A stretch of DNA of 64,000 nt from Diphasiastrum complanatum (GCA_029204225.1 CM055092.1:62116978-62180977), one strand, 5' to 3'. Shown: positions 45,148 to 55,670, counted from the first letter of the stretch. A program made the numbers and translations. Notes: generated by a model from the letters alone, not told the origin.

Positions 45148-45728
45148 TGTAGAATGAATGCTCTTCTAAAATCACAAAGATTTATGAATTTTAAAGATCT
45201 ATGAAAGGACTAAAAATCACAAGATTTCCTATAGCCTTGTCTCTATCAAACTAGCACACAAGCTTGAATGATACACAATTAGATCTTGACAAAAAATCAT
45301 AGCTTTCACTCCCAAAAAAAAATTTGCTTTACACTTTTCTTAGAGGTTTCACTTCAACTAAGGATCTAAACAAATCAGCCTTTTAGATCTGACCTTAAAC
45401 TCCAAAAAGAACTTCTTCAATGATCCAAAACCCTATTTGGTCATAGGCATTAGCTAGATTGAATCTAGATCAATACTATGCTTCAAAAAGCACTAAAAAT
45501 GAACTAGAATTGAGATTATATGACCAAAAAAGACAAAGTAACTTGAAATGAACGTTGTTGTACGGTTTCACACATGTGAAAAGTACATACACAACCTCCA
45601 AGTCGATTTGATCCAAATAGAAACAAGCTATCACTCTAGATGAACTCGCCCTCACTAGTATTGGCCAAAAACAATTTCTGCCAATGATCTTTGCAAGTTT
45701 TATGAATCAAATGGTCACTCTCTTACTT

Positions 45729-45741
45729 AGCTCTGATACCA
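45729..45741 (-). other. Primer-binding site, element C
   Basis: On the minus strand this reads TGGTATCAGAGCT, immediately after the 5' LTR. Confidence 0.92.
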
Positions 45742-46585
45742 TGATAAAATTTCAGTTTAAAAGACAATAATGATTGTACTTAACAATCATAGAGAGTTAT
45801 TGGTTGCCTAATCAACGGATCTATCAAGTTCTACACTTTAGATCTTGATCTAGGTTCACTACACTTAGATTTAAGCAAGAGAAATGGATCAAAACTTCAT
45901 AAACTAGTGAGAGAGGCCTCACACGTGTGGAGTACCATCCACTGTACGGCCTACACCTGAAACAACAAGTACTTTGGTTCTTGATAGCAATCATCCATTA
46001 AAATCACAATTCTATTGACTAGAAATCTGACAAAAGTGTAGAATGCAAAAGTCTCATCAATCTCATTAGCAAAATGATGATCCTTTTATGGATCAAGTAC
46101 ATCCACGAGTCTGGTACAGTTCGGCAAGTCTTCACACGTGTGAACAGTGCCACGTCACTCAAATCTATCCATTTGATCCATACTTGATCCTTATCCAAAG
46201 TTGACCTTCTAGAATATGGCTAGAATCCAAAGAGCTAGTCTCCTAGAATATAGGAATATTCCCTACAAAATAGGATCTAAGCAAAATGGTCAACTCTTAT
46301 CTTCTAGAACTCTATACACACGTGTGAACATCCACTTGCCATGTGGGAGCATTTACTCATGCACATGCAAGGAAAAGCTAATTCCTAGGTGACTAGTCAA
46401 CTTGACTAAAAGTATAGTCATATCATGTTCACACTTAACTTAATTGATACAAAATCAAAATAGATATTTACAAGTATGAAAAGTACTTTCTTTCACACGT
46501 GTGAAATCAGATCATGAACATTGTACTCATGATTGATCTTTATTTACAATTAAAAATGACAAGTGAGAAGTGACAATTTTCAACA
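45742..46585 (-). repeat. 5' LTR of element C, 844 bp
   Basis: It has TG...CA ends. It has two perfect TTCACACGTGTGAA palindromes (46131-46144 and 46492-46505). It lacks about 20 bases between two neighbouring palindromes that the 3' LTR still has. Confidence 0.92.
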
Positions 46586-46590
46586 GAAGG

Positions 46591-47268
46591 AACTCGAGCG
46601 ATATGGGTTTCTCAAGTCTAGTTGGTAGTATACAACTTGCATATAGATTGTAGACTTAGAAATGTCATTAATATGCTTATAGAAACTCGTGGCATATCAC
46701 ATGCAATTGTTGTAAGTGGTCCATAGTGACATGCAAGGCATGCACAAAGTGAAATGGACACATGCATGATGATTTGTACAATTCTAGTTAGAAAAATGAC
46801 ACTTGGTAGAAATGCATGCATGAGATGTAACAAATGTCACTTGGACTCTAGTTTTAAATTTAGATGTGAATGAAAGTGGATGGATGTGGTTCTACCTTGA
46901 GCTACCTCAAACTCCATAAATATGTGCAGCTATTCTCATAATCTTTGATGAAGAATTAAGCTTAGAAGCTATTCCATGCCATTTTGGATTTACACCATCA
47001 TTTGCTTGAATATCTCTCTCTCTTTCTCTCTCTAACTCGTGTGGAGGCTTATGCTCATACACTAAATTCTTGTACTTTTGCTCTCTTGAAATCAAAGCTA
47101 TCATTCTCTGATTCTTAGCATGCCAGATTGTGATTAAGCCATTAAATTCTATACTAGATCTTGCTATTCAATCTAGAATCAGTTTGTGTGCTAATCATAA
47201 AGCTTAATAAGATCAATCACATTTGTGGATCATTCCCCACACGTGTGAACTTACTGGAAATTTTGTCA
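46591..47268 (+). repeat. 5' LTR of element F-R, interrupted by element C
   Basis: It ends ATTTTGTCA at 47268. It matches 21060-21743 reversed, including the GA patch and CCCACACGTGTGAAC at about 47237-47251. Confidence 0.8.
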
Positions 47269-47281
47269 TGGTATCAGAGCC
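47269..47281 (+). other. Primer-binding site, element F-R
   Basis: TGGTATCAGAGCC directly follows the LTR. The non-coding leader (47282-48038) resembles that of element A (87-821). Confidence 0.92.
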
Positions 47282-48038
47282 AAATTAAGCTTTGCATGCT
47301 ATTGTCCCCGATTGTTCAAGAATTTGTGAGCTAATTCAAGCAGAAAAACAGTTAATCACTTTTCTTTACCTTTCTTTGAAAAGTATTTGGATCAAAGTGG
47401 ATAGAAACTGAATTTTCAGGTCAAAACTGTGACTGTACGGAATTCTGGAATTCTGCACGTGTGAAAATTAGAGATTTTCAGTCCCCTTTATTTCCTTGCT
47501 ATTTGGTCCCAAGATAGTGGTCTTATAGCTTGATGGAAAGCTTATGAAGAGTACTTTCCATAAAAATTGATTTCAAATCAATTTCATGTGTCTGTCAAGA
47601 GTTGTAAGCTCTTAAAGAGGGTAGGGAGAGGTCCAAAATCCAAGTGATTACTTTTTGATTTGATTCAATCTTGCTTGATTCTGAATCCATTGTTTTGAGT
47701 ATCCTACACAAGAAACTGAAGATCAAGACAAAGTTTGATGTTATTGAGCACCTTTGAGCCTTCTGTGAATTAGTAGTGTTTTCTTTTGAAGCATCTAACT
47801 CATGTCAAAAGTAGAATTCAAACTTGTCTAAGTGCCTCAATCCATGTTTGAGAGACTGATCTAGAATATCTTGTTTTGTGGAATATTTGAGATCCATCTC
47901 AAATACAGTTGCAAGTTTTTCACATAGGAAGGTAGAAAATCCTTGAAAATATCTATAGTGAAAGAGAGTAGCAACATTAAGTCTTATTGGAACAAGCTCA
48001 AACATATAATTGTCCAATAACTAAGAAGTCTTCACATT

Positions 48039-48852
48039 ATGGCATTTGTGGGAGGATATCTCCTAGAAGCAGGTGAAAGACTAAGTACCTCTAATTACTC
48101 AATATGGAAGGTAAGGATGGAGTCTATTTTGATACTCCAGGATGTTATGGACATAGTACTTGGTATTGAGGAGGAGCTTCAAGCACAGCTTGAAATACCA
48201 AAGTACAAGAAGAGAGCTAGAATGGCTTTACACTTCATTAAAATGAATGTTTCTAATGAGATTCTGAGAGAAATAGGATCTTGCACCATTGCTAAAGATG
48301 ATTGGGATGCACTCAATTCCATCTATGAAGCTAAGAACACTTCTAGAATACTCACTCTTAGAAATCAGATTTTCCAAAGTTTTCAAAGAAGTGAGGAGAG
48401 TGCATCAAATTATGTTTTGAGAGTAAAAGATCTTCATAGGGAGCCTGCTTGTGTTGGTGTCATTCTAAATGGCTTAAAAGATGACTATGATAATCTTATT
48501 CAATCCTTTGCCATCAAGGAGGAGTTGCCCAATTTGGAAACTCTTAAAGAAATTATCATCTCTGAAGAATCTAGGCAAAGTTACAAACTTTCTAGGATGA
48601 ACAAACTCGAGCATATTGGAAGTGACAAAAACCTCTTTGTCAAGGACAATCATAAAGGAGAACCAGTTTTCTCAAGCATTCAACAAAGACAAAGCCAAGG
48701 AAAGAGACAAAGATGGTGAAGAGGATGACTCATCTCATCCTTCTACTTCAAAGACCACGAAGAAGAAAGTCAAGTGTTTCTTTTGTGGCAAGAAGGGGCA
48801 CTATGTCTCTAATTGCTTCAAAAAGAAAAATCAACACTATCAAAGTTGGTGA
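48039..48852 (+). pseudogene. gag with zinc knuckle, element F-R
   Basis: This is open for 226 codons from MAFVGGYLLEAGERLSTSNYSIWK. It contains MDIVLGIEEE, KKRARMALHFIKMN and GLKDDYDNLIQSFAIKEELP, and lacks a few residues present in F-L after ACVGV. A frameshift near 48650 moves the CCHC knuckle (CFFCGKKGHYVSNCF, about 48776-48820) to another frame. This copy has kept the N-terminal half in one frame, which F-L has not. Confidence 0.85.
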
Positions 48853-49696
48853 TAAGTTTGCCTTAATTCATAGTGATGTATGTGGTCCAATGAGGACCGA
48901 ATCTATTGGTACATGCAAGTACTTTGTTACTTTTATTCATGATTTTTCAAGATTTACATGGATCTTTCCTATGAAGGCAAAATCTGAAGTTTTTCAATGC
49001 TTCAAAGATTTTCTAGCTATGATAGAAAATTAATTTGGGCATACTTTGAAGATACTACGTACCGACCGAGGAGGGGAATACATTAAAAGTACATTTGGCA
49101 CGTTTCTTCAAAGCAAAGGCATTCTACATCAAATGACTACACCTTACACACCGCAACAAAATGGTGTTGTCGAGAGGAAAAATCACACAATCATGGAGAT
49201 GGCTCGTTGCATGCTTAAGACAAAGGGCGTTCCCCACAAGTTTTGGGCTGAAGCGGTTATTACGGTGGCATACATTAGTAATCGGTGTCCGACTAAAGCC
49301 TTGAAGATTTTGACTCCTTATGAAGTTTGGTATGGTAAGAAGCCATCGGTTTCTCACTTTCTCACTTTTGGTTGAACGGCTTATGCATTTATTCTCGATA
49401 AGCTAAGATCCAAACTAGATGATAAAGGAGTAAAATGCATTTTTATGGGCTATAGTAGTGAAAGTAAAGGCTATAGATTGTTTAATGTGGATACTAACAA
49501 AATCATAGTGAGTCGTGATGTTCATTTTGATGAGAAGAACTCCTATGATCTTGCGCCCATTCATGTCATGAAAGGGGACATCCCCCAAGATGACTATGTT
49601 GAAGTGTTTCCAGATTTGGTATCACCATCTAATGTTGAAGAGGAGGGACTGCCATCATCCTCTAATGGACAGCCCACTAGTTCTTCGAGCGAATAG
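48845..49696 (+). pseudogene. Integrase, element F-R
   Basis: FALIHSDVCGPM, FIHDFSRFTW (the normal D is His), LRTDRGGEY, NGVVERKNHTIMEMARCML, KFWAEAVITVAY, and a C-terminal piece with FMGYSSESKGYRLFN and SRDVHFDEKNSYD can be read. A stop at 49030 and a TGA at 49375 divide it. The three D, D, E catalytic positions (HSD, TDR, VER) remain readable. Confidence 0.8.
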
Positions 49697-49719
49697 CCCA
49701 TAATTCATCAAGATCACTT

Positions 49720-49905
49720 TGGTGGCCAAAATTGGGACTTTTGCCAGATAGGAGTATTGGTTTGAAGTAGTCTTCCTAGAATCTTAATCACTTCTCCAAT
49801 ATGAGAAGTCTATCCATAAGTTGTTCTAGCTTCATAAATATTACCATTGTAGCACAATGTCATGCCTTTGTTAGCCTGAATATACTGATTTTAAAAACTA
49901 AAATG
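49720..49905 (-). repeat. Repeat R1, copy d
   Basis: This is the reverse complement of 18310-18500. Confidence 0.7.
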
Positions 49906-50690
49906 TCAAACTCTATATGAAGGTTTGATTTAATTTCTTGTACTACTTGAGTTACTAATAAGAACTAATGTATCATCTACATAGTGTGCAATAGTCAAAC
50001 ATCTTGAATTGAAATTCTTTATATCAACATTTATGTTGGCAACATAGTAAAAGATCAAGTTTATTTGAATCAAATAAGAAATGACTCTTTCAAACCAAGC
50101 TCAAAGAGTTCAGTCCAAAAACTTTGTGCGTAGGTTTGTAAAATTCAGCATCAACCGGATTGTCTCCATTAGGGTTTTGGCTTTTGTTTCGTCAATGCCA
50201 TTTCTCTATCATTCATTTTTGCATTTTCCCCCTCCATCAATTTGAAGTGCCTCAAGGCTTTTTCTCAGTTTGAATTTCATTAATTAGGTTTGAGCTCTTT
50301 GAAGCATTCACAAATTTAGTTTTTCTTTTAATGAACATGACCAATGTCTACCTAGAATAGTCATCAACAAATGTGATAAAACAAATGGCCCCTTGAAGTG
50401 ATGGTATTTGCTAGTTTGAATTTCATAATTAGCTTTGATTTCTTTGGAGCATTTAGAAATTCAATTTTTCTGTTGATCAACATAAATGATGTCCTCCTAG
50501 AACACTCATTAGCAAATGTGATAAAACAAAGAGCTCCTTCAAGTGATGGTGTTTGTAGTCAACCAATTTCAGATTGCGAAGTGATGTATAGAATATTGCA
50601 GCGATGAATAAGTATTCAACAGAGAAGTCTGATAGAACTACTGGATTGAAAGTCTCAGAGTACGCGACATTATGTACTTGATAAAATCCT
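49906..50690 (-). pseudogene. Old copia integrase and RT relic (copy 3)
   Basis: This is the mirror of 17531-18310. The minus strand carries the integrase VDDYSR region near 50360 and SETFNPVVLSDFSVEYLFIAA near 50600-50660. No intact frame was seen. Confidence 0.6.
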
Positions 50691-51055
50691 CTCATTAGAG
50701 AAAATATGGGCCCAAAATGGGCCCTATAAGAAATTCCATGTAGGAGAGAGAAAATAACACTAAAATAATCTAAATATAGTTTTGCCTGCATGACTTTACA
50801 TGCGCATAAATATCCCTTATTGTAGTCACATCAAACATCACAAATGCGTAGCTACAATTTAATGTGACTCATGTGAAGTCAAATTATTCCCTCCCAGAAG
50901 CTTGGACATTCAAAAATTTAAAAAAGATGTGGACTATGACCTTTCATAGCTCTGGGTTTGTACCATCTCCATCTCCAAGGTCGAACAACTATTCGAACAA
51001 ATGTTTAGCGCCATCTCCAGCTCTGTTATAATAGCTTTGTTACCGTTTTTTTTTA
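50691..51055. other. Non-coding stretch absent from the left arm
   Basis: The stretch contains the near-palindrome GGGCCCAAAATGGGCCC at about 50709-50725. It is deleted from the left arm, where the flanking parts are directly joined near 17531. No gene was recognised. Confidence 0.5.
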
Positions 51056-51560
51056 TTGATGATGAAGCTTTATCACCTTCATGTGGATCTCTCACCAGAG
51101 TATGTTCCGATTAGAACAAGAAATTCAAAAGATTCTAACTTATCATATTCTGATATGATGAATTGGAGGGAGGCAAAGCTAAGGTATTTAGATTTATGGT
51201 CATTAGGAGTATATTCATTGCAACATCCTCATTTTAATTCGGTGACTCAATTGTTAGTTTATATGTGTCATGAAAAAAAATGGTCTCCTAGGTTACTGTG
51301 AGAATTTGAAAGCTTATGGTAATGCACACTCATTGCGTAAAATATTTTTTCTAGAAGAGCAATTGAAGAACATATCAAGGGAGTGTCAAGAAATATTCTC
51401 AAGAAGGAGAATCAAATGTTACAGTCTTCTTAATGTGATTTTACAATTAGTAATGTTTGCATTTCAATCCATGCATACCTCTTATTTATCTCTGGTTAAA
51501 GACATGGATTTGTTGAACAAAAAGGCAAAAACTAAGAAGAGAAAGATATTTGTGATCTTT
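51056..51560 (+). CDS. Unknown ORF U2 (right copy)
   Basis: It opens with LYHLHVDLSPEYVPIRTRNS, SYSDMMNWREAKLRYLDL and HPHFNS.TQLLVYMCHE. A run of A at 51270 brings the second piece (KNGLLGYCENLKAYGNAHS, FLEEQLKNISRECQEIFSRRR) into the next frame. It extends about 50 residues beyond the left copy at its N-terminal side. The two copies conserve protein sequence well, although a 15-base stretch (LYHVD) is missing here. It is probably an exon of a host gene carried in the duplicated segment; the family is not recognised. Confidence 0.4.
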
Positions 51561-51574
51561 CTGTTAAAATTTCA

Positions 51575-52095
51575 CAACTCTACCTTGACCAATTTTGGTC
51601 ATATTGCTTGTAAATTGTATTATGGTCATGTTGTGGCTTGTCACACATGCCAAATAGCATAGGATACTCTTTGTAAGTCTCATTCCTAACCTAGCATAGG
51701 AGTGGAACCTTTGGAATGAGTCCAAATAGTGCTTTGATAGGCTAGAGAGATTCTAGGAGCTAAAAATAGCATGTTTTTCATTGTTTTGGGATCTCAAAAT
51801 CTTGACCCCTAATTAGGGTGGATCAAGTGGATATTTAGGTTAGATGTTAGGGTTAGGTTATGATGAATACATAGAAGCCCTAATATGCTCAGATCCGAGC
51901 TCTACATGTATAAAAATGTGATGGGATTTCCATCCAATTATGAGCAAAGTCGAGATTTTCCTTCTTGACTAGTTTGAGTCTATGATTTGATTGATGAATA
52001 CTATTGGCATATGATTTTCTGTGATGATTGAATGAGTTTGGAGTTGCAGGTAAAGTACACAGGCAGCAGGCAGGCCGTACTTTCACACACGTGAA
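51575..52095 (+). repeat. X-type LTR (right arm, plus orientation)
   Basis: It runs from ACCAATTTTGGTCATATTGC to CACACACGTGAAGAG. It is the mirror of 16580-17115 and the inverted partner of 52700-53230. Confidence 0.75.
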
Positions 52096-52116
52096 GAGTT
52101 CACAATATGCCTTGGT

Positions 52117-52461
52117 TTAATGTGTCTCTCTTCTTTCCACTATCATGTTGAACATTGTGGCATATGCTTCTCTACTGATGCTAGCAAAATCACATGCCCC
52201 TTGTACCAATGTAATGTCTAATATTTGTTCAACTTCATTCATAATGCTATCTATAATTGAAGCTTTAATCTTTTTCATTCTATTGTTGTCTAACATTGAC
52301 TTCAAAGACTTGGTAGTCAAAATAGAACCTAATGATCTTCCAATGGAAATCGCATCGGCCAAATGATCTTCAACAACCAATGTAAATCTATATAGCAAAT
52401 GAGTTTTCAGAAAATAGTCAGTAATGATTTGGACACAAACTATACTGAACAAATTGGACAC
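52117..52461 (-). CDS. Unknown ORF U1 (right copy)
   Basis: This minus-strand frame of 114 codons shares almost every residue of the core with 16217-16577 (FTLVVEDHLADA, ILTTKSLKSML, FASISREAYATMFN). It is shorter at the C-terminus because about 60 bases, including the possible splice donor, are deleted. It lies between oppositely oriented LTRs, as in the left arm. Confidence 0.45.
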   Translation of the reverse strand: MSNLFSIVCVQIITDYFLKTHLLYRFTLVVEDHLADAISIGRSLGSILTTKSLKSMLDNNRMKKIKASIIDSIMNEVEQILDITLVQGACDFASISREAYATMFNMIVERRETH

Positions 52462-52699
52462 AAATCAAAAAGTTCAATCAATATCAATACAAATAAGCTA
52501 GAACTTACTTAAATGCACCGATTCTTCTTTTTCAGTAACTTCCATTGCATGAAAGTGATAAAAATACAGCAAAATAATCCCATTTGATCCTAGAAATGAT
52601 GGAGACAGCACCTACTTAAGATCCAAACAAGATCTAGAAGCTAGATTACTAATCAATGCATTGATTCCTAGCCTATCTTGGCTTGAACTCCATGAATTA

Positions 52700-53230
52700 G
52701 CTCCAAAACTCCTCACACGTGTGAAAGTACGGCCTGCTGCTGCTTGTGTACTGTACCTGCAACTCCAAATTCATTCAATCATCACAAAAAATCATATGCC
52801 AATAGCATTCATCAATCAAATCATAGACTCAAACTAGTCAAGAAGGAAAATCTCGATTTTTTTAATAATTGGATGGAAATCCCATCACATATTTATACAT
52901 GTAGAGCTTGGATCTGAGCATATTAGGGATTCTATGTATTCATCATAATCTAGCCCTAACATCTAACCTAAATATCCACTTATCTCGAGATCCCAAAACA
53001 ATGAAAAACATGCTATTTCTAGTTTTCAGAATCTCTCTAGCCTATCAAAGTACTATTTGGACTCATTCCAAAGGTGCCACTCCTATGCTAGGTTAGGAAT
53101 GAGACTTACAAAGAGTATCCTATGCTATTTGGCACGTGTGACAAGCCACAACATGACCATAATACAATTTACAAGAAATATGACCAAAATTGGTCAAGCT
53201 AGAATTGTGAAATTTTAACACTCCTCCTCA
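52700..53230 (-). repeat. X-type LTR with purine tract (right arm)
   Basis: On the minus strand GTGAGGAGGAG precedes TGTTAAAATTTCACAATTCT. The outer end near 52700 carries CTCACACGTGTGAAAG. It keeps about 23 bases at the LTR start that the left copy at 15400 has lost. Confidence 0.8.
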
Positions 53231-53248
53231 CAATTTAGCTTGATGAGA

Positions 53249-53974
53249 CTATCCTGGATCAATAATTAATACATAGATAAAAACAACATAATTTTCAGGT
53301 TCTTGCTTTGTTGAGTGAGTATGATCACTCATCATGATAAGAATATGATTTGAGCTCCAAGTTCTCAAATGTAGTGAGAGCTCAATAAGGATTGTCTTCA
53401 AGATCCAAGCTTTGTCTTTGGTAGGTTCTTGAATGATCACCTTGGTCTGAAAAATGTGAGTCTCCTCCTCAAAATAAACATGAAAAACAGCAGCTTTCCA
53501 TAAGATCCAACTTTTGTATGAAGCACATACAATCAAAGCTTGAGATATCACTATCTTGACTTTATCCACCAAAACAATGAACTCCAACTTGGCATCCTTC
53601 CAATGAAGGTCTTCTTTCCTTGAAAATTCAAGAGTGAATGGATCACAAGATGAGGACTTTAAATACATATTTGGAACTCCAATCAAAGTAGTAATGATCA
53701 CTATTTCATCATCGTAAGATGTAGGATAAAAAACAATGTTCATACTAGCATCATCAAAGGACTTTGTCAAATTCCTGACATCAAACACAAAATAAGATGA
53801 GTAAAGGGAGATATGGATAAACTTCCTTGCTGCTCCTTTCTCTTTAACCAAACCTTCATATGATGTAGATTCAGGTCTCTTTTGCCTTGAGACAAGTGCT
53901 CCTTCTCGGGTTCCTCCTTGATGTCTTTTTTCTTCATCATGCTCACTCCCTCTTGGTGTTGATGATGGAAACAT
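53249..53974 (-). CDS. Unknown module 2 of RT-less copia derivative (copy X-R, open)
   Basis: This is an uninterrupted 241-codon frame read from 53974 down to TAG at 53249, 20-30 bases before the purine tract. Segments in order are SSTPRGSEHDEEKRHQGG and RQKRPESTSYEGLVKEKGAAR, which resemble the linker RRKAEPSTLTYVDKG of element D. Hydrophobic strands follow (SLYSSYFVFDV, NIVFYPTSYDDEIVIITTLIG), then KSSSCDPFTLEFSRKEDLHW, SWILWKAAVFHVYFEEETHI and WILKTILIE. The end is MMSDHTHSTKQEPENYVVF. I recognise no RT, RNase H or other known fold. It is 5'-truncated at the junction with carbonic anhydrase copy 4. Two lesions in the left copy are absent here. Confidence 0.6.
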   Translation of the reverse strand: MFPSSTPRGSEHDEEKRHQGGTREGALVSRQKRPESTSYEGLVKEKGAARKFIHISLYSSYFVFDVRNLTKSFDDASMNIVFYPTSYDDEIVIITTLIGVPNMYLKSSSCDPFTLEFSRKEDLHWKDAKLEFIVLVDKVKIVISQALIVCASYKSWILWKAAVFHVYFEEETHIFQTKVIIQEPTKDKAWILKTILIELSLHLRTWSSNHILIMMSDHTHSTKQEPENYVVFIYVLIIDPG

Positions 53975-55213
53975 AACCGTTTTCTTACACCCCTAACTAC
54001 TCATGCTTCTAGCCGACTATGTTTCACGCCGTTCATCCATTGTGTTGATTTCTTAGATCGATCCGCTTCTTGGCTGTCTGGACAATTAAGATGCTTATTC
54101 TGAGAGTTCTAGTGGCTCTAAGATACTTCCGATGCCTTTTGAATTATGCGCAGGGAGAAGCCCAGTCTTCGCAACCTTCTCGCAACACGGCTTGAGCAAC
54201 TTGCTGAAGAATTCAGTGAGCTTGAAGTAGAAGAATTATCTGCACAGGAGGGAAGCTTCGAGTTTTCTCTTGTAGAAAGGATTAATCAGGGCTTCTTAAA
54301 ATTTAAGACAGAAAAATTCTTGTAAGCTTTTAATCACATCATTGCTGCTATACATCGTGTAAAGTTCGTTTGTTCTACACACAGGGACGTGCAATCCATA
54401 TGTGATATATATAAGGCTTCAACACTGCACAGAAATTTTTTTAATGCCTTCGTTCCTTCTCTTCCAATTGCAAATGGAAAACGCATACAAAAAGCTTTTA
54501 TCTTCACGATTTTTGCAGGAAGCATTGTTCAACCAACTGAAGAAAGGCCAGAGCCCGAGGGTAATGTACCCTTGAACCAACGTCGTATTGTCATGTGCAC
54601 TGGCTTTCCATACAGATTCAGAATATTTGTAGGATGGATGATCTGGGTTGTAGCAGATGATAATGTCACAACAAGAAGCATTTGGATTTTGCAGTTTATG
54701 GTGTTTGCCTGCTCAGATTCTCGTGTTTGCCCCACTACAATTTTGGGATTTGAGCCAGGAGAGGCATTTGTTGTAAGAAATGTTGCGAACATGATCCCTC
54801 CTTGGGATAAGGTAGTTTCTCTACAAGCCCCTAATTTCCATAAATACTATTACGCTCAGCTGCACAGAATCTGTCTAGGTAAGTTAAGCAAAGAGGTACT
54901 CTAAGCGACTAAACCTCTATCGAAAGATTCGCTCATGAGCCACTTTCTGTCATGCAGTCAGGCTATCCTGGAAGTAGTGCAGCTCTAGAGTATGGTGTGC
55001 TGCACCTGAAGGTGAGCTATAGTGACGTCTTAAGAGAATAAATTCTTTTGTTGTTTCAATGCTTGAGCTGCCCACGATCCGATACAACAGGCAGGTAGTC
55101 GTTATTTTTCTTGTTTCACCAAATTTTCATGGTCGATTGTTTTGTGCAGGTGTCAAACATACTAGTGATTGGGCATAGTCGCTGCGGAGGCATCCATGCT
55201 CTTATCTCACATT
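53975..55213 (+). pseudogene. Beta-carbonic anhydrase copy 4 (exons 2-6)
   Basis: It begins five bases into intron 1 (TAACCGTTTTC). Exons are 2 (54154-54321), 3 (54519-54560), 4 (54695-54811, CSDSRVCP), 5 (54958-55011) and 6 (55150-55213, GHSRCGGIHAL, then truncated). All borders are GT/AG, including the exon-3 acceptor that is broken in copy 3. Exon 3 has a 7-nt deletion, so the frame is lost. Active-site residues are the normal ones. Exon 1 is missing here but is found, reversed, in copy 5. Confidence 0.9.
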
Positions 55214-55670
55214 GTCAACTTGTCGAATACTTGTGAGTCGTCCTGAGAATGACTTTGAGGAGCTTTGTAAGGAAGTTTTAGCAGTGTGGGCTCCTTTTGC
55301 AACTTTTTATTGATGTTATATGTCTTGTTATTGTAGGTGCTGTGATTGCTTTTTGCAATGTTCAGATTTATTGTTATTCTGCTCTCTCCCTTAGATTAAT
55401 AGTTAATATTGTTGTAGATAATGTATTGATGTTTTCAGCTTCTTGGTTGAGTAAGATGTTCCCTCTGTTATTAGATTAACCACTCCTTTGTGTAGGATTA
55501 AGGGTTTGGAAGACAAGGCTTAACCTTGTAGAGGTTCAAATCCTCTTCCCTTAAACTAATAAAATAAGGGTAAACTTGAAGTTGCGTCTGAATTTTGCTT
55601 TTATGTCTTTTCAAATTTGAAAATGCAAATTAAAAAGAGGTCAATTATGAAATGAAAATGCAAGGGCTTA
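55214..55670. other. Non-coding stretch without recognised content
   Basis: No gene or repeat family could be assigned between carbonic anhydrase copy 4 and the foldback element. Confidence 0.45.

Larger units (their letters stand above)
42558..46590 (-). mobile_element. Copia element C with both LTRs and target duplication
   Basis: The element runs 46585 to 42563 on the minus strand. The target duplication GAAGG is present on both sides (42558-42562 and 46586-46590). It has a 5' LTR (45742-46585), primer-binding site (45729-45741), gag with zinc knuckle, pre-integrase, an integrase piece, and a 3' LTR (42563-43423). Protease and the RT/RNase H region are deleted, so it is non-autonomous. 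It is inserted in the LTR of element F-R. It is the counterpart of element B. Confidence 0.92.
46591..49735 (+). mobile_element. Copia element F-R (mirror copy of F-L)
   Basis: It has a partial 5' LTR (46591-47268), primer-binding site, leader, gag with zinc knuckle and integrase, ending at about 49720-49735 next to reversed repeat R1. The same protease deletion as F-L is present. It is the reverse complement of 18449-21743 with scattered substitutions and small indels. Confidence 0.85.

Noticed and set aside
51190-51260. Protein kinase domain suggested by DLWSLGV in U2
   Set aside because: No glycine loop, catalytic loop (HRD) or DFG motif is found nearby in either arm; one short match is not enough.
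14640-53974. Assembly artefact (one haplotype inserted twice, reversed)
   Set aside because: Arms differ by many substitutions, separate deletions in B and C, a 23-base LTR deletion and a missing stretch near 17531. Long reads would still be needed to settle it.
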